NCBI GenBank assembly: GCA_027475525.1
Contig: JAMWFC010000109.1
Span: 310,001-374,000, forward strand
Length of the DNA stretch: 64,000 nt
Reading direction: 5' to 3'
Source: Macrolepiota albuminosa
Taxonomy: Eukaryota > Basidiomycota > Agaricomycetes > Agaricales > Agaricaceae
A program made the translations under genes and the position numbers. The notes under the pieces are model-generated. The model had not been told where the DNA came from, searched no databases, and saw only the letters and a program-made list of their open reading frames with translations. This document shows, in pieces, positions 22,032-34,100 of this stretch. Each line of letters starts with the position of its first letter. The stretch's first letter is position 1.

Positions 22032-23753
22032 TCATCTCCTCGATGGCGCCGGAAAACACTTGCAAGGGTTGTCACTAACGTAAGGTCGCTTTCTCGGTCC
22101 TGGTTTCTGGAATTTCCCCCGGGGAAACGTTGGTACCGTTCTTCTGATGCCCGAGTTAGGGTCGCTAATAGTTAGCGTCGTTTCATCTTCAGACGTTGTC
22201 TTGACTACTGATCGGGCTAAGACGTCGAAGGGCCTCCCTAATAATAAGTCGTACGCAGGCGACCTAAGAATGTGTATTTGAAGGTAAAACGTAAGATCGC
22301 CAACAGCGCATGGCACGTTACGAGCCATTCCCAAGGATCGATCAATAGTGCCGTTAGCGCTTTGCATATTAAGAATGATGGTCGGGTCGTAAATGATGCC
22401 AAGCTCGTTAGCGACGTCGGCAGCCATTGAAATAATCTGTGATCCGCTGTCCACAATAGATTCTATCTCGCTTTTTCCATCAACTGTCAACATAATCGAG
22501 CGAATCGCGTGAGAGTCTTGGGCTACAGTGAGGACGGCAGGATCGTCGCTAGATCTTAGCGACTTAAGGTAGGTTTCGACCGGGTCAATGGACGTAGCTT
22601 CTTTGGGTGGTGTGGCCTCTTCTTTGATTTCCGGTGCTACCATCTCTGTTATGTACGCGAATCCAGGTAGCACGTCGTCGCATTCGTCCACCACCGTTAC
22701 ATTGTTAGCTACATTTCGTCGAGGGGTAACCGCTGTACGCATCTGATTCCTGACGTCTGGCGCCACACTGCATAGCTCCCCTACCGACATCGTGACTTGA
22801 CTTTTCATAATACGATCGAATACTTGCTTAGATTTTTCTATGTCGTAGATTGGTGCCGTTGGTTGGTAGCCTCCTGCTGGCTTGTCTGGCGCCCCAAAGT
22901 TTCGATTGACAGGCGGAGCGTAGTTACCGGCAAGTCCTGAATACGGGTGTAGTGGCGGTTCCATGCTAGCTGATGCTTTGGCCGTATCAGGTGTGTCGTC
23001 GTTGATGCTGGGATTCGAGGGCTTTGCTGGTGCTGGATCTGACGTAGCGCCTGAGGGTCTATAGTCTTTCAACGGTTGCTTGCTCTTTTTAATCTCGACA
23101 CCGTCGAAAACCTGATTCTTTAGCGACTTTAGCTCCCTTTCCAATGTCTCGATCCTCTCCTCTCGTAACAACGTTGGTCGCTCGCTAACAGCGTTAAGCT
23201 GGAGTACTTCATGGATTAGCGCCTGTTGTGGAGTTGTCTCTGCCTCCGTCGTGGCCGTACTATTGAGGTTGCCCATTGCTAAGTTCCCAGGGTTACGTCG
23301 GTGCCATTCATCAATTCGTCCTTGGAAAGTTCGGTGCTCGGGATATAGAGGGATGTTAGCGCCAGAGGGTAGGACTATTTTCCCGTCGGCACCTCGGCGC
23401 GCTCTTCCCTGGCGTAGATATTGTTCGAGGATAGCGCAGCAACTGCGAGTCATTGTATGTCCTGCCTCACCACAGAAGTGACAAGGGCCGGATGGCATAT
23501 TACCTCGTGGCGCATTAAGGCTAGTCGAGATTAACGTTTCCAATTTGCTCATAACGTTTGCGACGGCCATGTTGACTGCGTTTTCTAGATCCTCCTTCTT
23601 GACAAAACCTCCCTAGTTGTTAGTCGCGCTAGGTGCTGGCGCCACAACAGGTGGCGCCTTTCCTCTGTTATCGGTACTAGAGGGTCGCTGGAAGGGGATG
23701 CCAGTATCCGTGCCTTTCAGTATCCATTTACCTGCTTCAAAAACGTCTTCTAT
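22032..23753 (-). pseudogene. Element B gag-protease, 5' end lost in the gap
   Basis: The visible part begins inside the N run and is interrupted by TAG at 23615-23613, after which the same frame continues to 22032. It contains a zinc knuckle-like CHFCGEAGHTMTRSC (C-x2-C-x4-H-x5-C, one residue longer than the usual x4) and an aspartic protease: IVDSGSQIISM and LLLGRPF. The frame stops with TGA and polymerase restarts at ATG three bases on (TGAGTAATG), in the same frame, so gag-protease and polymerase may be joined by termination-reinitiation or readthrough. Confidence 0.8.
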
Positions 23754-23853
23754 NNNNNNNNNNNNNNNNNNNNNNNNNNNNNNNNNNNNNNNNNNNNNNN
23801 NNNNNNNNNNNNNNNNNNNNNNNNNNNNNNNNNNNNNNNNNNNNNNNNNNNNN
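23754..23853. other. Assembly gap of 100 N
   Basis: A run of exactly 100 N, a placeholder of unknown true size. The missing sequence must hold about 860 bp of the B 5' LTR, its primer-binding site and the start of gag, since the sequence to its right equals 12849-13035 of the other LTR. Confidence 0.95.
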
Positions 23854-24040
23854 AAGTAACTGAGTGGAGGGCGCTGAGGGGCTGATACTGGGGATTGAGA
23901 TGAATGGATAAGTCTTGCCATAGAGCGCCCACGCTAGGGCTGCTCTGTACCCAAGGCTGGTCGCTAGAGTCTCTAGTGTGTCAAGTGTTGGTCGGCCTAT
24001 AATGTTCCTTGATGCGCTCAGTCCGAGTAGAAGCCTATCA
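23854..24040 (-). repeat. Element B 5' LTR, outer 187 bp
   Basis: Matches 12849-13035 with two substitutions and ends at the CCGG duplication. Confidence 0.9.
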
Positions 24041-24285
24041 CCGGACAGAGAACGTCCTAAACCAAGGCCAGACTTCAAGCCAGCCAACCCACCAGGTCAG
24101 ACGGGGACTTGTTTTGCATGTGGCCAACCAGGCTACTACGCTACTAACTGCCCCGCAAAGCTGGGAGCCCCGAGGAAGGGGTATACACCCTGTGCCACCT
24201 TTGAGCTGCACATACTGCAGCCGCGAGTGGGAGTGATGGAGACATGTCTGCCGAGTCTGAGGCAGAGCAACCCACAAACGACCAG
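24041..24285 (+). pseudogene. A1 gag, zinc-knuckle end
   Basis: Resumes A1 gag after element B. The knuckle reads CFACGQPGYYATNC: the metal-binding His of A2 (GQPGHYATNC) is Tyr here, a C to T change. A one-base deletion near 24192 shifts the frame relative to A2. It ends at the solo LTR C1 (CCAG 24282-24285). Confidence 0.8.
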
Positions 24286-25290
24286 TGATGACGCCCAAAG
24301 TTTTGGTCAGTAACAAATATAGTTATAGTGTTACCGTACCAATTGCTTGCGTTTGGGCACGCTATGGGTGATGTGGGGAGTCCCGGGCAGGTCCCAGAGA
24401 ATGCGCCTGTGAAAATAGGGAAAAGTCGGTAAGAAAGTCGGCAAGTGTAAAGCGCTAAGGTAAAGTGCTTATGAAAGAAGCGGTAAGTGACACGGCAATG
24501 TGAGCGGCAAGAGCACGGTAAGCTTAGTGTAGTCTAAGCGTCGATAATGCCTGCCGTAGTTGCAAGGCGCAAGTGTGTCGAGTGTTGGCGAGTGTCTGCA
24601 ACTGCCAATGAGTTCGTCGTTGCTGACCGTAAATGAGCTCTTGAGCGTAAGGGAGGCTGAAGTAAGGGGAGCAGGAAACTCTGGTCTATTGTTCTGTATA
24701 CAAGTCGGTAAGTACTTTTATACTACAATGAGTTCACCATCGCCAGTGGCCAATGACGCCAGAGTGCGGTAAACTAGAAAATTTCATAGGGGTAGCTCCA
24801 ACGGTTTCAGATCTCTACCATCCATTCAAGAGCCTTAGCGACGCCAGGCGACAGATCGCAAAGCTAAACCATCACTCCATCACCCTTCTGTCTACCATCC
24901 ATTCAAGAGCCTTAGCGACGCCAGGCGACAGATCGCAAAGCTAAACCATCACTCCATCACCCTTCTGTCCATCAGAGCACCTAAGCAATGTCAGGCGCCA
25001 AATTGAGACGCTAAGCAATGTCAGACGCCAAGGTCAAACGCCAAGCTGTCCGTCAGTTTTTGATAGATCATCAGGCTTCTTGCTAAGCGCTGTCGTCAGT
25101 GACTGATGCCATCTGTCAGTTGTCATTCTGTCTGCTGTTGGCACTATCATTGATCGGATCTGCTTCTTGCCGTGCGCGGCTGTCAAATATCACCAAAATT
25201 GGATAATTAGCACATGCTAAGGTCTCCTGAGCCTGTGCCGTGTTGCCGTAGCCTGCCATTGATGCGCTGATCCTGTATGAGGTCCTATCA
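24286..25290 (-). mobile_element. Solo LTR C1 in A1
   Basis: 1,005 bp absent from A2, TGATGACGCCC...GGTCCTATCA, flanked by CCAG at 24282-24285 and 25291-25294. Its ends resemble those of the element B LTR (both read TGATAGG...GGCGTCATCA on the minus strand), so I place it in a sister family. A second copy is at 34215-35150. Confidence 0.85.
24814..24967. repeat. 77-bp tandem duplication in solo LTR C1
   Basis: Units start at 24814 and 24891; the C2 copy has a single unit at the matching place. Confidence 0.85.
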
Positions 25291-26219
25291 CCAGGAGCCC
25301 CCAGAGGAGGCATCAGGTGCCGAGCCCAAGAGTGTGGTCATGGAGGGGGAGGAGTACGTCACAGTCGACGTATATGACGACGTCTACGACAACGAGTACT
25401 ACAGTCGTGACAGCAACTCCGAGTGCCTAGCGGCGATGACGGATTGGCTGTCTACAAATGATCCCGAAAAGAATAACGTGGTTCGGATGAAGAAGGTAAC
25501 TCTTTGTCGTGCAGAGGGCACTTTGCAGCGCCCTACATTGAAATGGGCAGACAAAAAGTGCCTGGTCTCGTATGTGGACGTAGATGGCCACAAGGCATGG
25601 ACCTTATGGGACTCTGGGAGTACTACGTTGGGCATAACACCCCAGTTTGCCCATGTGTACAGAATATCCATGCAGGAGTTGGATACGCCATTGGCGTTAC
25701 AGCTGGGCACCATAGGGAGCCAAGCCATGGTGCAGTATGGGACGAATGTGACTGTCCAAACACCGGGCTCATGTAGCTGGGAATACATGGATGTAGCGAA
25801 CTTTGATCGCTATGATATTATACTGGGAACACCATTCATGCGGCGTAACAAAGTCATATTAGACTTTGACCACTGTCAGGTACTAATGAATGGGAAAGTG
25901 ATCCCAGCCAAACGAGCTACAGCAGACGACACTGATAATCGTCTGCAACGTCATCGCACTATGGAGAAACGCAAGGAGTCTCCATGACTTGGCTGGCGCA
26001 GAGTGCCAGCGGTGGAGGATGTGGAGGAGGAAGTGCAGGCTATGCCTGGACTGAGAGCAGACCACAACGTCTTGATGATGAGTGAGGAGAAGTATCAAGC
26101 CTCCAAGAGGAGCGACAAGCAAATAATCGCTCCTAATAGTCGAGGCACAAAGCCTCCAGACAAGTGCCATCGAAAGGCGAGACAACGGGAGGACTCAGTG
26201 GATGTATGTCCACCTACGT
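25291..26219 (+). pseudogene. A1 protease region
   Basis: Gives an acidic EGEEYVTVDVYDDVYDNEYY stretch and an aspartic protease: LWDSGSTTLG, then IILGTPFMRRNKV (the ILG flap-end motif). TGA at 25985-25987 ends it, and the same frame continues afterwards (VEDVEEEVQAM...). The same TGA is in A2 at 55082-55084, so it is older than both copies or arose at the same CpG twice. The frame is then cut by the solo LTR at 26220. Confidence 0.8.
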
Positions 26220-27260
26220 TGATAGGCTTCTACTCGGACTGAGCGCATCAAGGGACATTATAGGCCGACCAACACTTGACACACTAAAGGCTCTAGCGAC
26301 CAGCCTTGGGTACAGAGCAGCCCTAGCGCGGGCGCTCTATGGCAAGACTTATCCATTCATCTCAATCACCAGTATCAGCCCCTCAGCACACTCCACTCTG
26401 TTACTTTGAAGACCAAGAATACTCAGAACTCATAGCGCTAGCATAACGGCGGGAGGTGACTCTGACCAAACCCTGATCAGTACTGAAAGGAGTTAGCAAT
26501 TGGCGCTGTCAATCACCGAGGCACCTCAATCAGAAGTCTAAAAGAATCAATGATGACGAGACAGGATACACGCAGACCCGACATTTAAATCTATCAAAGA
26601 ATGGTACAATGTTTAGCGCCAGAATTAGCGCTCACGGTGTCTGTCGAGGATTCCCCGACCATACCCCGGAATGGCATGGCCAATTAAATTACATCAAAAA
26701 GTGAGCAAACTCGTACCACTTCTAAGTAGTTTTCGAGTCGCCGTTGGTCGCCGTCACCCATGTGCTGCAGGTCGCCGTTGACAGGTGGCCGTTAGCTACA
26801 GTCACGAAGAGAGGCGCTAATTGGTAGCGCCGTCAATGGACTTATTTTGGAAATAATGTAGTGCATAGTATAAAAACTAGCTACTTGCCATGTATATAAC
26901 AACGAATCGTAACCTCTTGAGCACCCAGTTACACTTAGCGTTCAAATCGTGCTAGCATTGCCTGACTTTGTCACCAAGTTCGGCGCTAGCTTCGTCTATC
27001 TTGTCTTCGTTGTTTACGGTGCCACCTACGGGCATGCTATGCTGCGCTATTCGTTTATTTCTATAACTTCTCCTAAACTACGACGCTTACCACTTGCTAG
27101 GTAGCACCCGAGGCGCTATTGTCTAGCGCATCGCCCTATCACCTCTGCTCGAGCACACCGGGACCCTGCCGGGACTCCTCACAAACCCGTACGCCAGGCG
27201 CTGGAGATGGCGTTGTACTGCATATACGTCCAGCGCACCCAACCACAGTTGGCGTCATCA
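26220..27260 (+). mobile_element. Solo LTR of the element B family, plus orientation
   Basis: 1,041 bp matching 11992-13035 in reverse complement, with ACGT at 26216-26219 and 27261-27264. A2 has a single ACAT-containing site here with no insertion. Loss of the internal region by LTR-LTR recombination is the usual origin of a solo LTR. Confidence 0.88.
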
Positions 27261-29207
27261 ACGTCCTCACGAGTCAAGTTGGATGACTTGAGAGACAGCA
27301 TCCGAGAGGCGGAAGCCTCAGGAGAGGGGGACACACGGTCCCTACGGGAACGACCAGCACCTCTGCCAGAGTACGACTGGGCATACGACCCCCGAATGCC
27401 GCAAGAGTGGAACGAGCTGGTGGCAGCCACGTGTGCGTGAAACGCGCACCAGAGACGGATGACCGTCAAACCAGCGTATTGCCAGCCAGCCTCGGACGAG
27501 GTGTCCGTAGCGTACTCACTTGTACGTGAGGGGAAAAGCCTCATGGCTTATAAGGCAGCAGCAGCGGGTTATCCGCTGAGACTCCATATACCTGATGACA
27601 GTGTCAATCGGGTGCTCGCAATGCACAAGCAATATGCACCGCCGCCTCAGCCACCCTCAGAGATGGTGGAAGTACTTCCCCCGGTGCGTATGAAGGGGAA
27701 GCAGAAGGCGACAAGCCTTTGTGAGGAAGATATACCTCGGTTGCATCAGCAATGGCAAGAAGAATTTGCCGACATGGTCAACGGGACCAAGGAGGAGCTC
27801 CTGCCATGGCGGGAGGTGAACCATGAGATCAATCTCATAGATGAGAGCAAGCAATATAAGTACCACTTGCTGCACTGCCTGCGCGCACTCCAGGAGCAAC
27901 TATGCAATAAAACTAATCACTATTTGAATGCTCAATGGTGGTCTCCATGCACCACTGCTCAAGCTGCACCATTATTGTGCATCCCAAAGAAGGATGGATC
28001 CCTTCGAACAGCTCTTGATGCACGTCAGCGCAATGACAACACTATAAAGAATGTAACTCCTTTACCAGATCAGGAGGTGATCCGGGAAGACGTGGCTTGG
28101 GCAAAGTATTGCTTGAAGATTGACCTTACTGACGCTTATGAGCAGGTGCACATCCGCACCAAAGACGTACCCAAGACTGTATTTGCATCAATCATGGGCA
28201 CGTTCACGAGCAACATAATGCAGATTGGAGACTGTAATGCTCCTGCAACCTTCCAGAGGCTAATGACCTCTATTTTTCAAGACGTAATAGGACATTTTAT
28301 GCACGTCTACTTAGATGACATATTTATCTACTCGGATTCTATGGAGGAGCATGAGCAGCACCTCAGAGTCGTATTTGAACGACTACGCAAGTACAAGTTG
28401 TACTTGAAGTGGAAGAAATGTGAGCTTTATGCTCAGAGTATAGACTGCCTAGGGCATGTCATAGATGAGCGGGGTATCCACCCCGATCAGGACAAGCTCA
28501 ATCACATTCGGAAGTGGCGCACACCCCAAAACTACAATGACATCCAATGATTCGTTGGCCTTGTCAACTACATATTGAGCTTCTTGCCCGATGTCACGGC
28601 CTATACTGGGCCACTTATGGCCATGATGCAGAACAGGTCACCATTTAATTGGAGGCCATTGCACCAGCGGTGCTTCGAGATGGTCAAACGGATCTGCACA
28701 AAGACTCCGGTGATTCGACCAATCGACTCTAGATGGGACAAGCCGATATGGCTCATTTGCGACATGTACAAGACAGGTGTCGGAGCCATGTACGGTCAGG
28801 GAAGCAGCTGGCAGACTTGCCGCCCAGCAGAGTTCATGTTGAAGAAATTCACGATGGCCCAGCAAAACTATGCGGTGCATGAGCTGGAGACTCTTGCCAT
28901 ACTTGAGGCCCTCCTCAAGTGGGAGGATAAGCTGATGGGATATCCCATCCACATCATAACGGACCACAAGGCACTTGAGTTCTTCAAACCTCAGGTGAAC
29001 TTGTCGCTGCATCAGCGATGTTGGATAGACTACATGTCGAGATACCAGTTCGACATCACCTATGTTAAAGGTGAACTCAACAAAGTGGCAGACTGCTTGT
29101 CACGCTACTTTGAGAGTGATGTAGTTGGAGAGGCTCACGAGCCTCATGAGTATGTGCAGGCAGACTGCCGCATAGACCCTGATGGAGAGGATTTACCTCT
29201 CCACTGA
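27261..29207 (+). pseudogene. A1 reverse transcriptase and RNase H
   Basis: Open from 27459 after TGA near 27438 (CGA in A2). RT: PKKDGSLRTALDARQRNDNT, IDLTDAYEQVHI, MTSIFQDVIG and catalytic HVYLDDIFIYSD, thumb LYLKWKKCELYAQ. TGA at 28548-28550 (CGA in A2) separates RNase H, which has WLICDMYKTGVGAM where A2 has CDASKTGVGAM, then NYAVHELETLAIL and ITDHKALEFF. The changed residues right after the catalytic Asp suggest the RNase H was already under no selection. LTR-retrotransposon replication enzyme acting in the cytoplasmic particle. Confidence 0.9.
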
Positions 29208-31012
29208 TACCAGGAGCTCAGGGAGCATGTCCTGGAAGTACGCGCTATGCGTAACGATGAATGGAGGCGAAGCACTCACCTCAGAGAGCAGCGTGAAGAG
29301 CGGGACATAGCTGCCCAGTTGCTCAAAGAGCATGAAGTCGTGGACCCAGCGTCACCTGGGGAGCACGAGCGCCCTGATATACCCGTTACGCTGGCTGAGA
29401 TGCTCGAAGACAAATTGCCTTCATCTCAGCCCCCTAGCCTGGGCAGCGACGACTTCCGGATAGAAGTGGTGCAGGAATATGGCGATGATTCTCTCTTCGC
29501 CAAGATAATCGCCAATCTCAATGACCATCCTTGGTTCAGGCATGAGCCTGGTAGACTGATCACGATGGAGAACCGTCAAGGGGTGGCAGTGGTCTGCCTC
29601 CCCCATACACAAACCATTGTTATGTGAGTCTTGGACCAGGCCCATGCACTGGTGGGGCACTGTGGTGCCACCCAAATGTTGGGCTATATCCAGAGATGGT
29701 ATTGGTGGCCACGTATGGCCCAAGAAGTGACTAAGTTCTGCGCCTCATGCGCAGCGTGTCAGAGGGCAAAGTTGCCCCCTGGATCTCCTCCCGGAAAGCT
29801 ACACCAGCTACCTGTGCCGGTGAAACCTTGGGATTCCATTGGAATGGACTTCGTAGGTCCCTTTCCCAAGTCCAGAGGGTTCGATTACCTCTGGGTAGTA
29901 ATATGCCGCATGACGAGCATGGTGCACCTCATACCGGTGCGAACTATGCTGACAGCTAAGGAGCTGTCATGGATCTACCTTAGGGAGATCGTTAGGCTGC
30001 ATGGGCTGCCTAGTACCATTGTGAGCGATAGTGACTCAAAGTTCATGTCTCAATGGTGGAGGGAACTTCACAAACTGTTAGGAGTGCGACTCCTCATGTC
30101 GACGTCCTTCCATCCTCAAACGGATGGGCAAACAGAGCGGGCTAACCGCAGTATAGGCCAGATTCTGAGGGCAGTTGTTTGCCCTGACCAACGGGACTGG
30201 GTAGACTGGTGTCCACTCATTAAGTTCGCGATTAACGCGAGTATCTCAGATATGACAGGGTATGCGCCCTTTGAGCTCAACGGAGGGTACTTGCCCTCCA
30301 TGCTGCACAAAGTTCGAGTATCTCAGATATGACAGGGTATGCGCCCTTTGAGCTCAACGGAGGGTACTTGCCCTCCATGCTGCACAAAGTTCGTGCTGAT
30401 ATGGTGGCCCACCGAGGAGTTGTTGAGTTCGCCAGGCAGGCCCTGGAGAACATTGCAGTGGCGCATGATGCCATCATAGAGGCGCAAGTCTTTCAGGTGA
30501 AAAACGCCAATCATCGTAGGCGAGCAGAACCGCCAATAGCAGTAGGAGCGTTGGTTTACCTGTCAACATGTAACCTGAGACTCCCAAAGGGTTGGGTGAG
30601 TAAACTCTGCCCAAAATGAGTAGGCCCATACTGCGTTCTAGATGCAGAGCCAAGTACCTCCAACTATGTGTTGGAGCTGCCTCTGGCATTACAGGAACAA
30701 CGCATCGTTCCAAAGTTTCACGTGTCGCTGTTGCGACCATACAGCGCATCTGATGATGCGCTATTCCCTAACAGGGCGACCCCGGGCCCCTATGATTTTG
30801 GGGCTCGAGACGATGACAAATGTTTTGTCGAGTGCATCATTGGGCACCAGTGGACTGAGCGTAATACGCTTGAGTTTGAGGTGCGCTGGTCCCTTGGGGA
30901 CACAACATGGAAGCCACACTCCTATTGCTCCAAGTTGGCGGCACTTGACCATTATTTGGAGTTGAAGGGCGTTAAGTGCCCACATCAATTAAGTAAGCGT
31001 GCCGGCGCTTAA
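29208..31012 (+). pseudogene. A1 integrase with chromodomain
   Basis: Zinc-binding HHCC site (HALVGHCGAT, CASCAACQ), core with GMDFVGPFPKS, TIVSDSDSKF and the Glu region HPQTDGQTERANRS, then YRVLD and VPKFHVSLLRPYS, and a C-terminal chromodomain (FVECIIGHQWT, LEFEVRWSLGDTTWKP, LDHYLELKGV). Stops at 29625 and 30617 replace Gln and Trp codons of A2. A chromodomain after integrase places the element among chromoviruses, whose integrases target heterochromatin marks. Confidence 0.9.
30241..30394. repeat. 77-bp tandem duplication in A1 integrase
   Basis: Units start at 30241 and 30318; MTGYAPFELNGGYLPSML is encoded twice and the frame is lost between. A2 has one unit. Confidence 0.85.
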
Positions 31013-31115
31013 TTTGATCGGCAGTGCCAATTGCGGCTTGGCTGAGTTGGTCAGCAGCTGTGGCTGAAACACGTCTTAAAAGGTGAAATTTCTTTTTGAC
31101 TTTTTTCTCTTAACC

Positions 31116-34100
31116 ATGGACAACATGCCCATGGACCAAAGTGAGCAGCAGCAGCAACAGCAGCAGCAGATTGAGTTTGCGCCGTTGGTCTTACTGTTAG
31201 CTGAAGGGGGGAGCAGATGGCTCCCCCGCTGACCCAAAATGCACCCCAGTGGGGACAATCACAACAGGCTGTGGGCTTCCCACAGCAGCAGCAACTACCA
31301 GCGGCGGGCTACCTGCTGCAGCAGCCGGTGATCAGTGGCTATCCACCACTCCAACTCATGCAGGGCAACTTCATGCCCCAGAACGCACCTGTAGGCGGCT
31401 ATCAGCCCCAACAACCAGTAGCGGGCACTTATGCGCCACATCATGCAGAGGGCCAATTCCAGCAACAGGCCTACGGGGAGCTAGTCAGCCCCCAAGCAGC
31501 ACCAGGATGGGGGCAGTTTGCCCCTGCTATGGCGAGAGGGGCTATGGGCACACATCCTTTGCCCCAGTTTACCGCCCCGGCACACTACCCTGGCATGGGT
31601 GGTGTGCCTGTAATGATGCTGTACCCCCTGGCTTGGATGGGGGCTTGGGGCGCAATGCCCCAGTACAATGCCTCTTATGAGGCGACAGCCAAGGGAGGCA
31701 GGTCGGCCTCTCTGTCGACCATAGTACCAGTCAACAATCTAGAGGGACGCCAAGCACCCCTCGTGCAGGCCACCATGGCCATTGAGAGTACAGAAACTCT
31801 CAGTCCAGAACCAAGCATCAGTTCATTGGCTAATGCACCAACGAAGAGCCTGGCCAAGCTCTCCTTGCTACAGCGGCTGAAGATGCCGCACCAATCCGAG
31901 CTCAGCTCGGAAGAAGAGTCGTGTCCTTGACGTGACAAAGGAAAAGCACGGGCTGTCGAGCCCAGTCTCAACCAGGACTTAGTCCTGGCTACCCTTCTCC
32001 AACGCCTGGAAGACAACGGGTACAATGTACCTGCAGAGTCATCATACCTCCGCGATGCGGAGGCGGTCGTCCTCATCAGTCGAATGATGGACGACATGGA
32101 TCATATGTGCGCCCAGCGCAAAACTGATCTCCTTGTCTTATCGGCCGCTCGTAAGCGGCAGACTACACCCCTGAGTTGGGACACCAACTCCAGCAAAAGG
32201 GTGTGTCGGCAAGGAGTGGAGGACGCACCCTCCCGCTCGATTCAGTCGAGCGTTGTTGCCCCCGGCCGGGAGGCTGGACTAGGACGGAACATCCTTCCCT
32301 ATGAAGATGCCCCTGCTCCAGCCGCCCTCCGGCTTATCCAGCGCCTCGCCAGCAGCGTGTCTGAGGTCGCATCTTTGTGACCATTATTCGTGGTTTCTAC
32401 CACGCACTCTGGGGAGCAGAGTTCCAGGAGCGTGAGCACATGCTCCACCAAGGCTAAGGCCTCACAACTCTGAAAGAATCGTCGGGGTAAGCAGCTGGAA
32501 GGGCATGCATACGTCAACGTGCACTTCTCCGAGGATGCCCCGAAAGGGGCCCCAGGGGCTAACATCCCCTTCTTACCCGCAATACTGGTAGAGGGCCTGC
32601 CAGCCCGACTCCCGTGGTGTGTGTGGGCAATGGACCCATGGTCTGATAAGTCAGTGCCAGAGAGGCTGCCATCCCCGCCCTCCGATGACGATTGGTATGA
32701 GGAGCCTGAAGAGGCTCGCATGGAATCCCCTGTGCCGCACAAGACGGCAGCACAACATATGGCACATGAACGGCGCAACAGCAATCAACAGGCCAAGATG
32801 GACCGTTGGGCGCAGAATAGCGCCAAGCGAGGAGCTGCCCTCCTCAAGAACAAAACCGGGCACATCCCTGATGCGCTCAGTGTTGTGATCTACCATGATC
32901 CCACTGTTGAGCGCCAGAACTCATTCTTTGGCACGGGGTTAGCTCCCCAGTTCTATTGGTTGCCAGTGACCAATACTATCTTTGTCGGGCAAGAAGCCCG
33001 CACAGCCAGGTCCTTTGAGACCGATAAAGAGGGCAACGCCACGTCGACGCCCCACAACAGTAAGGTGTACCAAGTGGCACCTCGCAGGTTTTTCCGCAGT
33101 CCTCAAGAAGTCCGCAGGCTTCATTCACTGGTGAACAACCAGTTTATGCTGATTTGTCAGCATCAGTTGGGCTATCTATTGCTCAACAAATTCAAGCGGG
33201 TGGCGCTAAACTGCCACCCTACTGCCCGAGACAGAGCCATGTCTCACTTACTCGATGAGGTTGCGTATAGGACCATCGCAGTACCCTTTGCGAGTCCAGA
33301 GGAGTGGGAGAACATCCCGCAAATGATTGTGCCAACGTGGATCTATCACCGCAAAGAGGGAGGGAGAATTGCCTTTGTCAGCCTTACTCTCCCTGATCCA
33401 AAGCAACTGTTTGCTTTGGACTACCTAGGCTCATATGCCCTCCTCTATGGACGTCTTGGGACGTCCAACGTATGGACCGGTCTGGCCATAGACCGTGCCA
33501 TGCACATTCATTGGCGCAGCCTTTTTGGGTTTGCGCTTGTACGCGCTCTCAGCGCCAGCCGCCCCTCCAAGACCACAATACACAAGTATCTGGCCTATGT
33601 ATTCACAAGGCCAGGCCTCTACAAAGAGGCTGTGGCCAAGTACAAGGCGGCTATGGGGCAAGTCTTTGTGCCCCTCCATGCCGACGACCCTAACTTCAAG
33701 GCTTGGGCTGTGGACATCCTGGAAGCATCAGCTTCCGTGTTCACCACTTTGGACGCGTTACGTGTCCTTCTTCACAATCAAATTCCGGTCAGCTGGGCTG
33801 ACCATGCGTATACTTATGGGGTCACCTACTTGGCCCACCTCTTTTTCAGTGACAGCCGGCTCTACAACAAGGCAGCTGCTATCGACGACAAGAAATGCCT
33901 CGACTATTACGGTACACCCCAGTCCATTGCTCAGTAGGATGCGTGGCACGAGGCCACTATTGGCAATTGACAACGCCTGATGCTCCAGCAGCAGGACAGT
34001 CGTTGTGCTTACAACAACATGCTCACCAAGGGGATGTACCTCCTCATCGGGCAAGACATTCATGCCTGCAAGATCTGGACATGCCAGTACCCGTCCGACA

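Larger units (their letters stand above)
11992..24040 (-). mobile_element. Ty3/gypsy element B with antisense genes
   Basis: Inserted in A1 gag, with CCGG duplicated at 11988-11991 and 24041-24044. Element orientation is minus: gag-protease 23753-22032, RT/RNase H/integrase 22028-18292, then about 5 kb holding three genes in the opposite (plus) direction, then a polypurine tract and the 3' LTR at 11992-13035. The 5' LTR is cut by a run of 100 N, only its outer 187 bp being present. Over those 187 bp the two LTRs differ at 2 positions, both C/T-type, so this is a young insertion. No chromodomain was seen. Confidence 0.9.

Noticed and set aside
24009..24236. Frame joining the element B LTR to A1 gag
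   Set aside because: It crosses a proven insertion junction, so it is a chance fusion.
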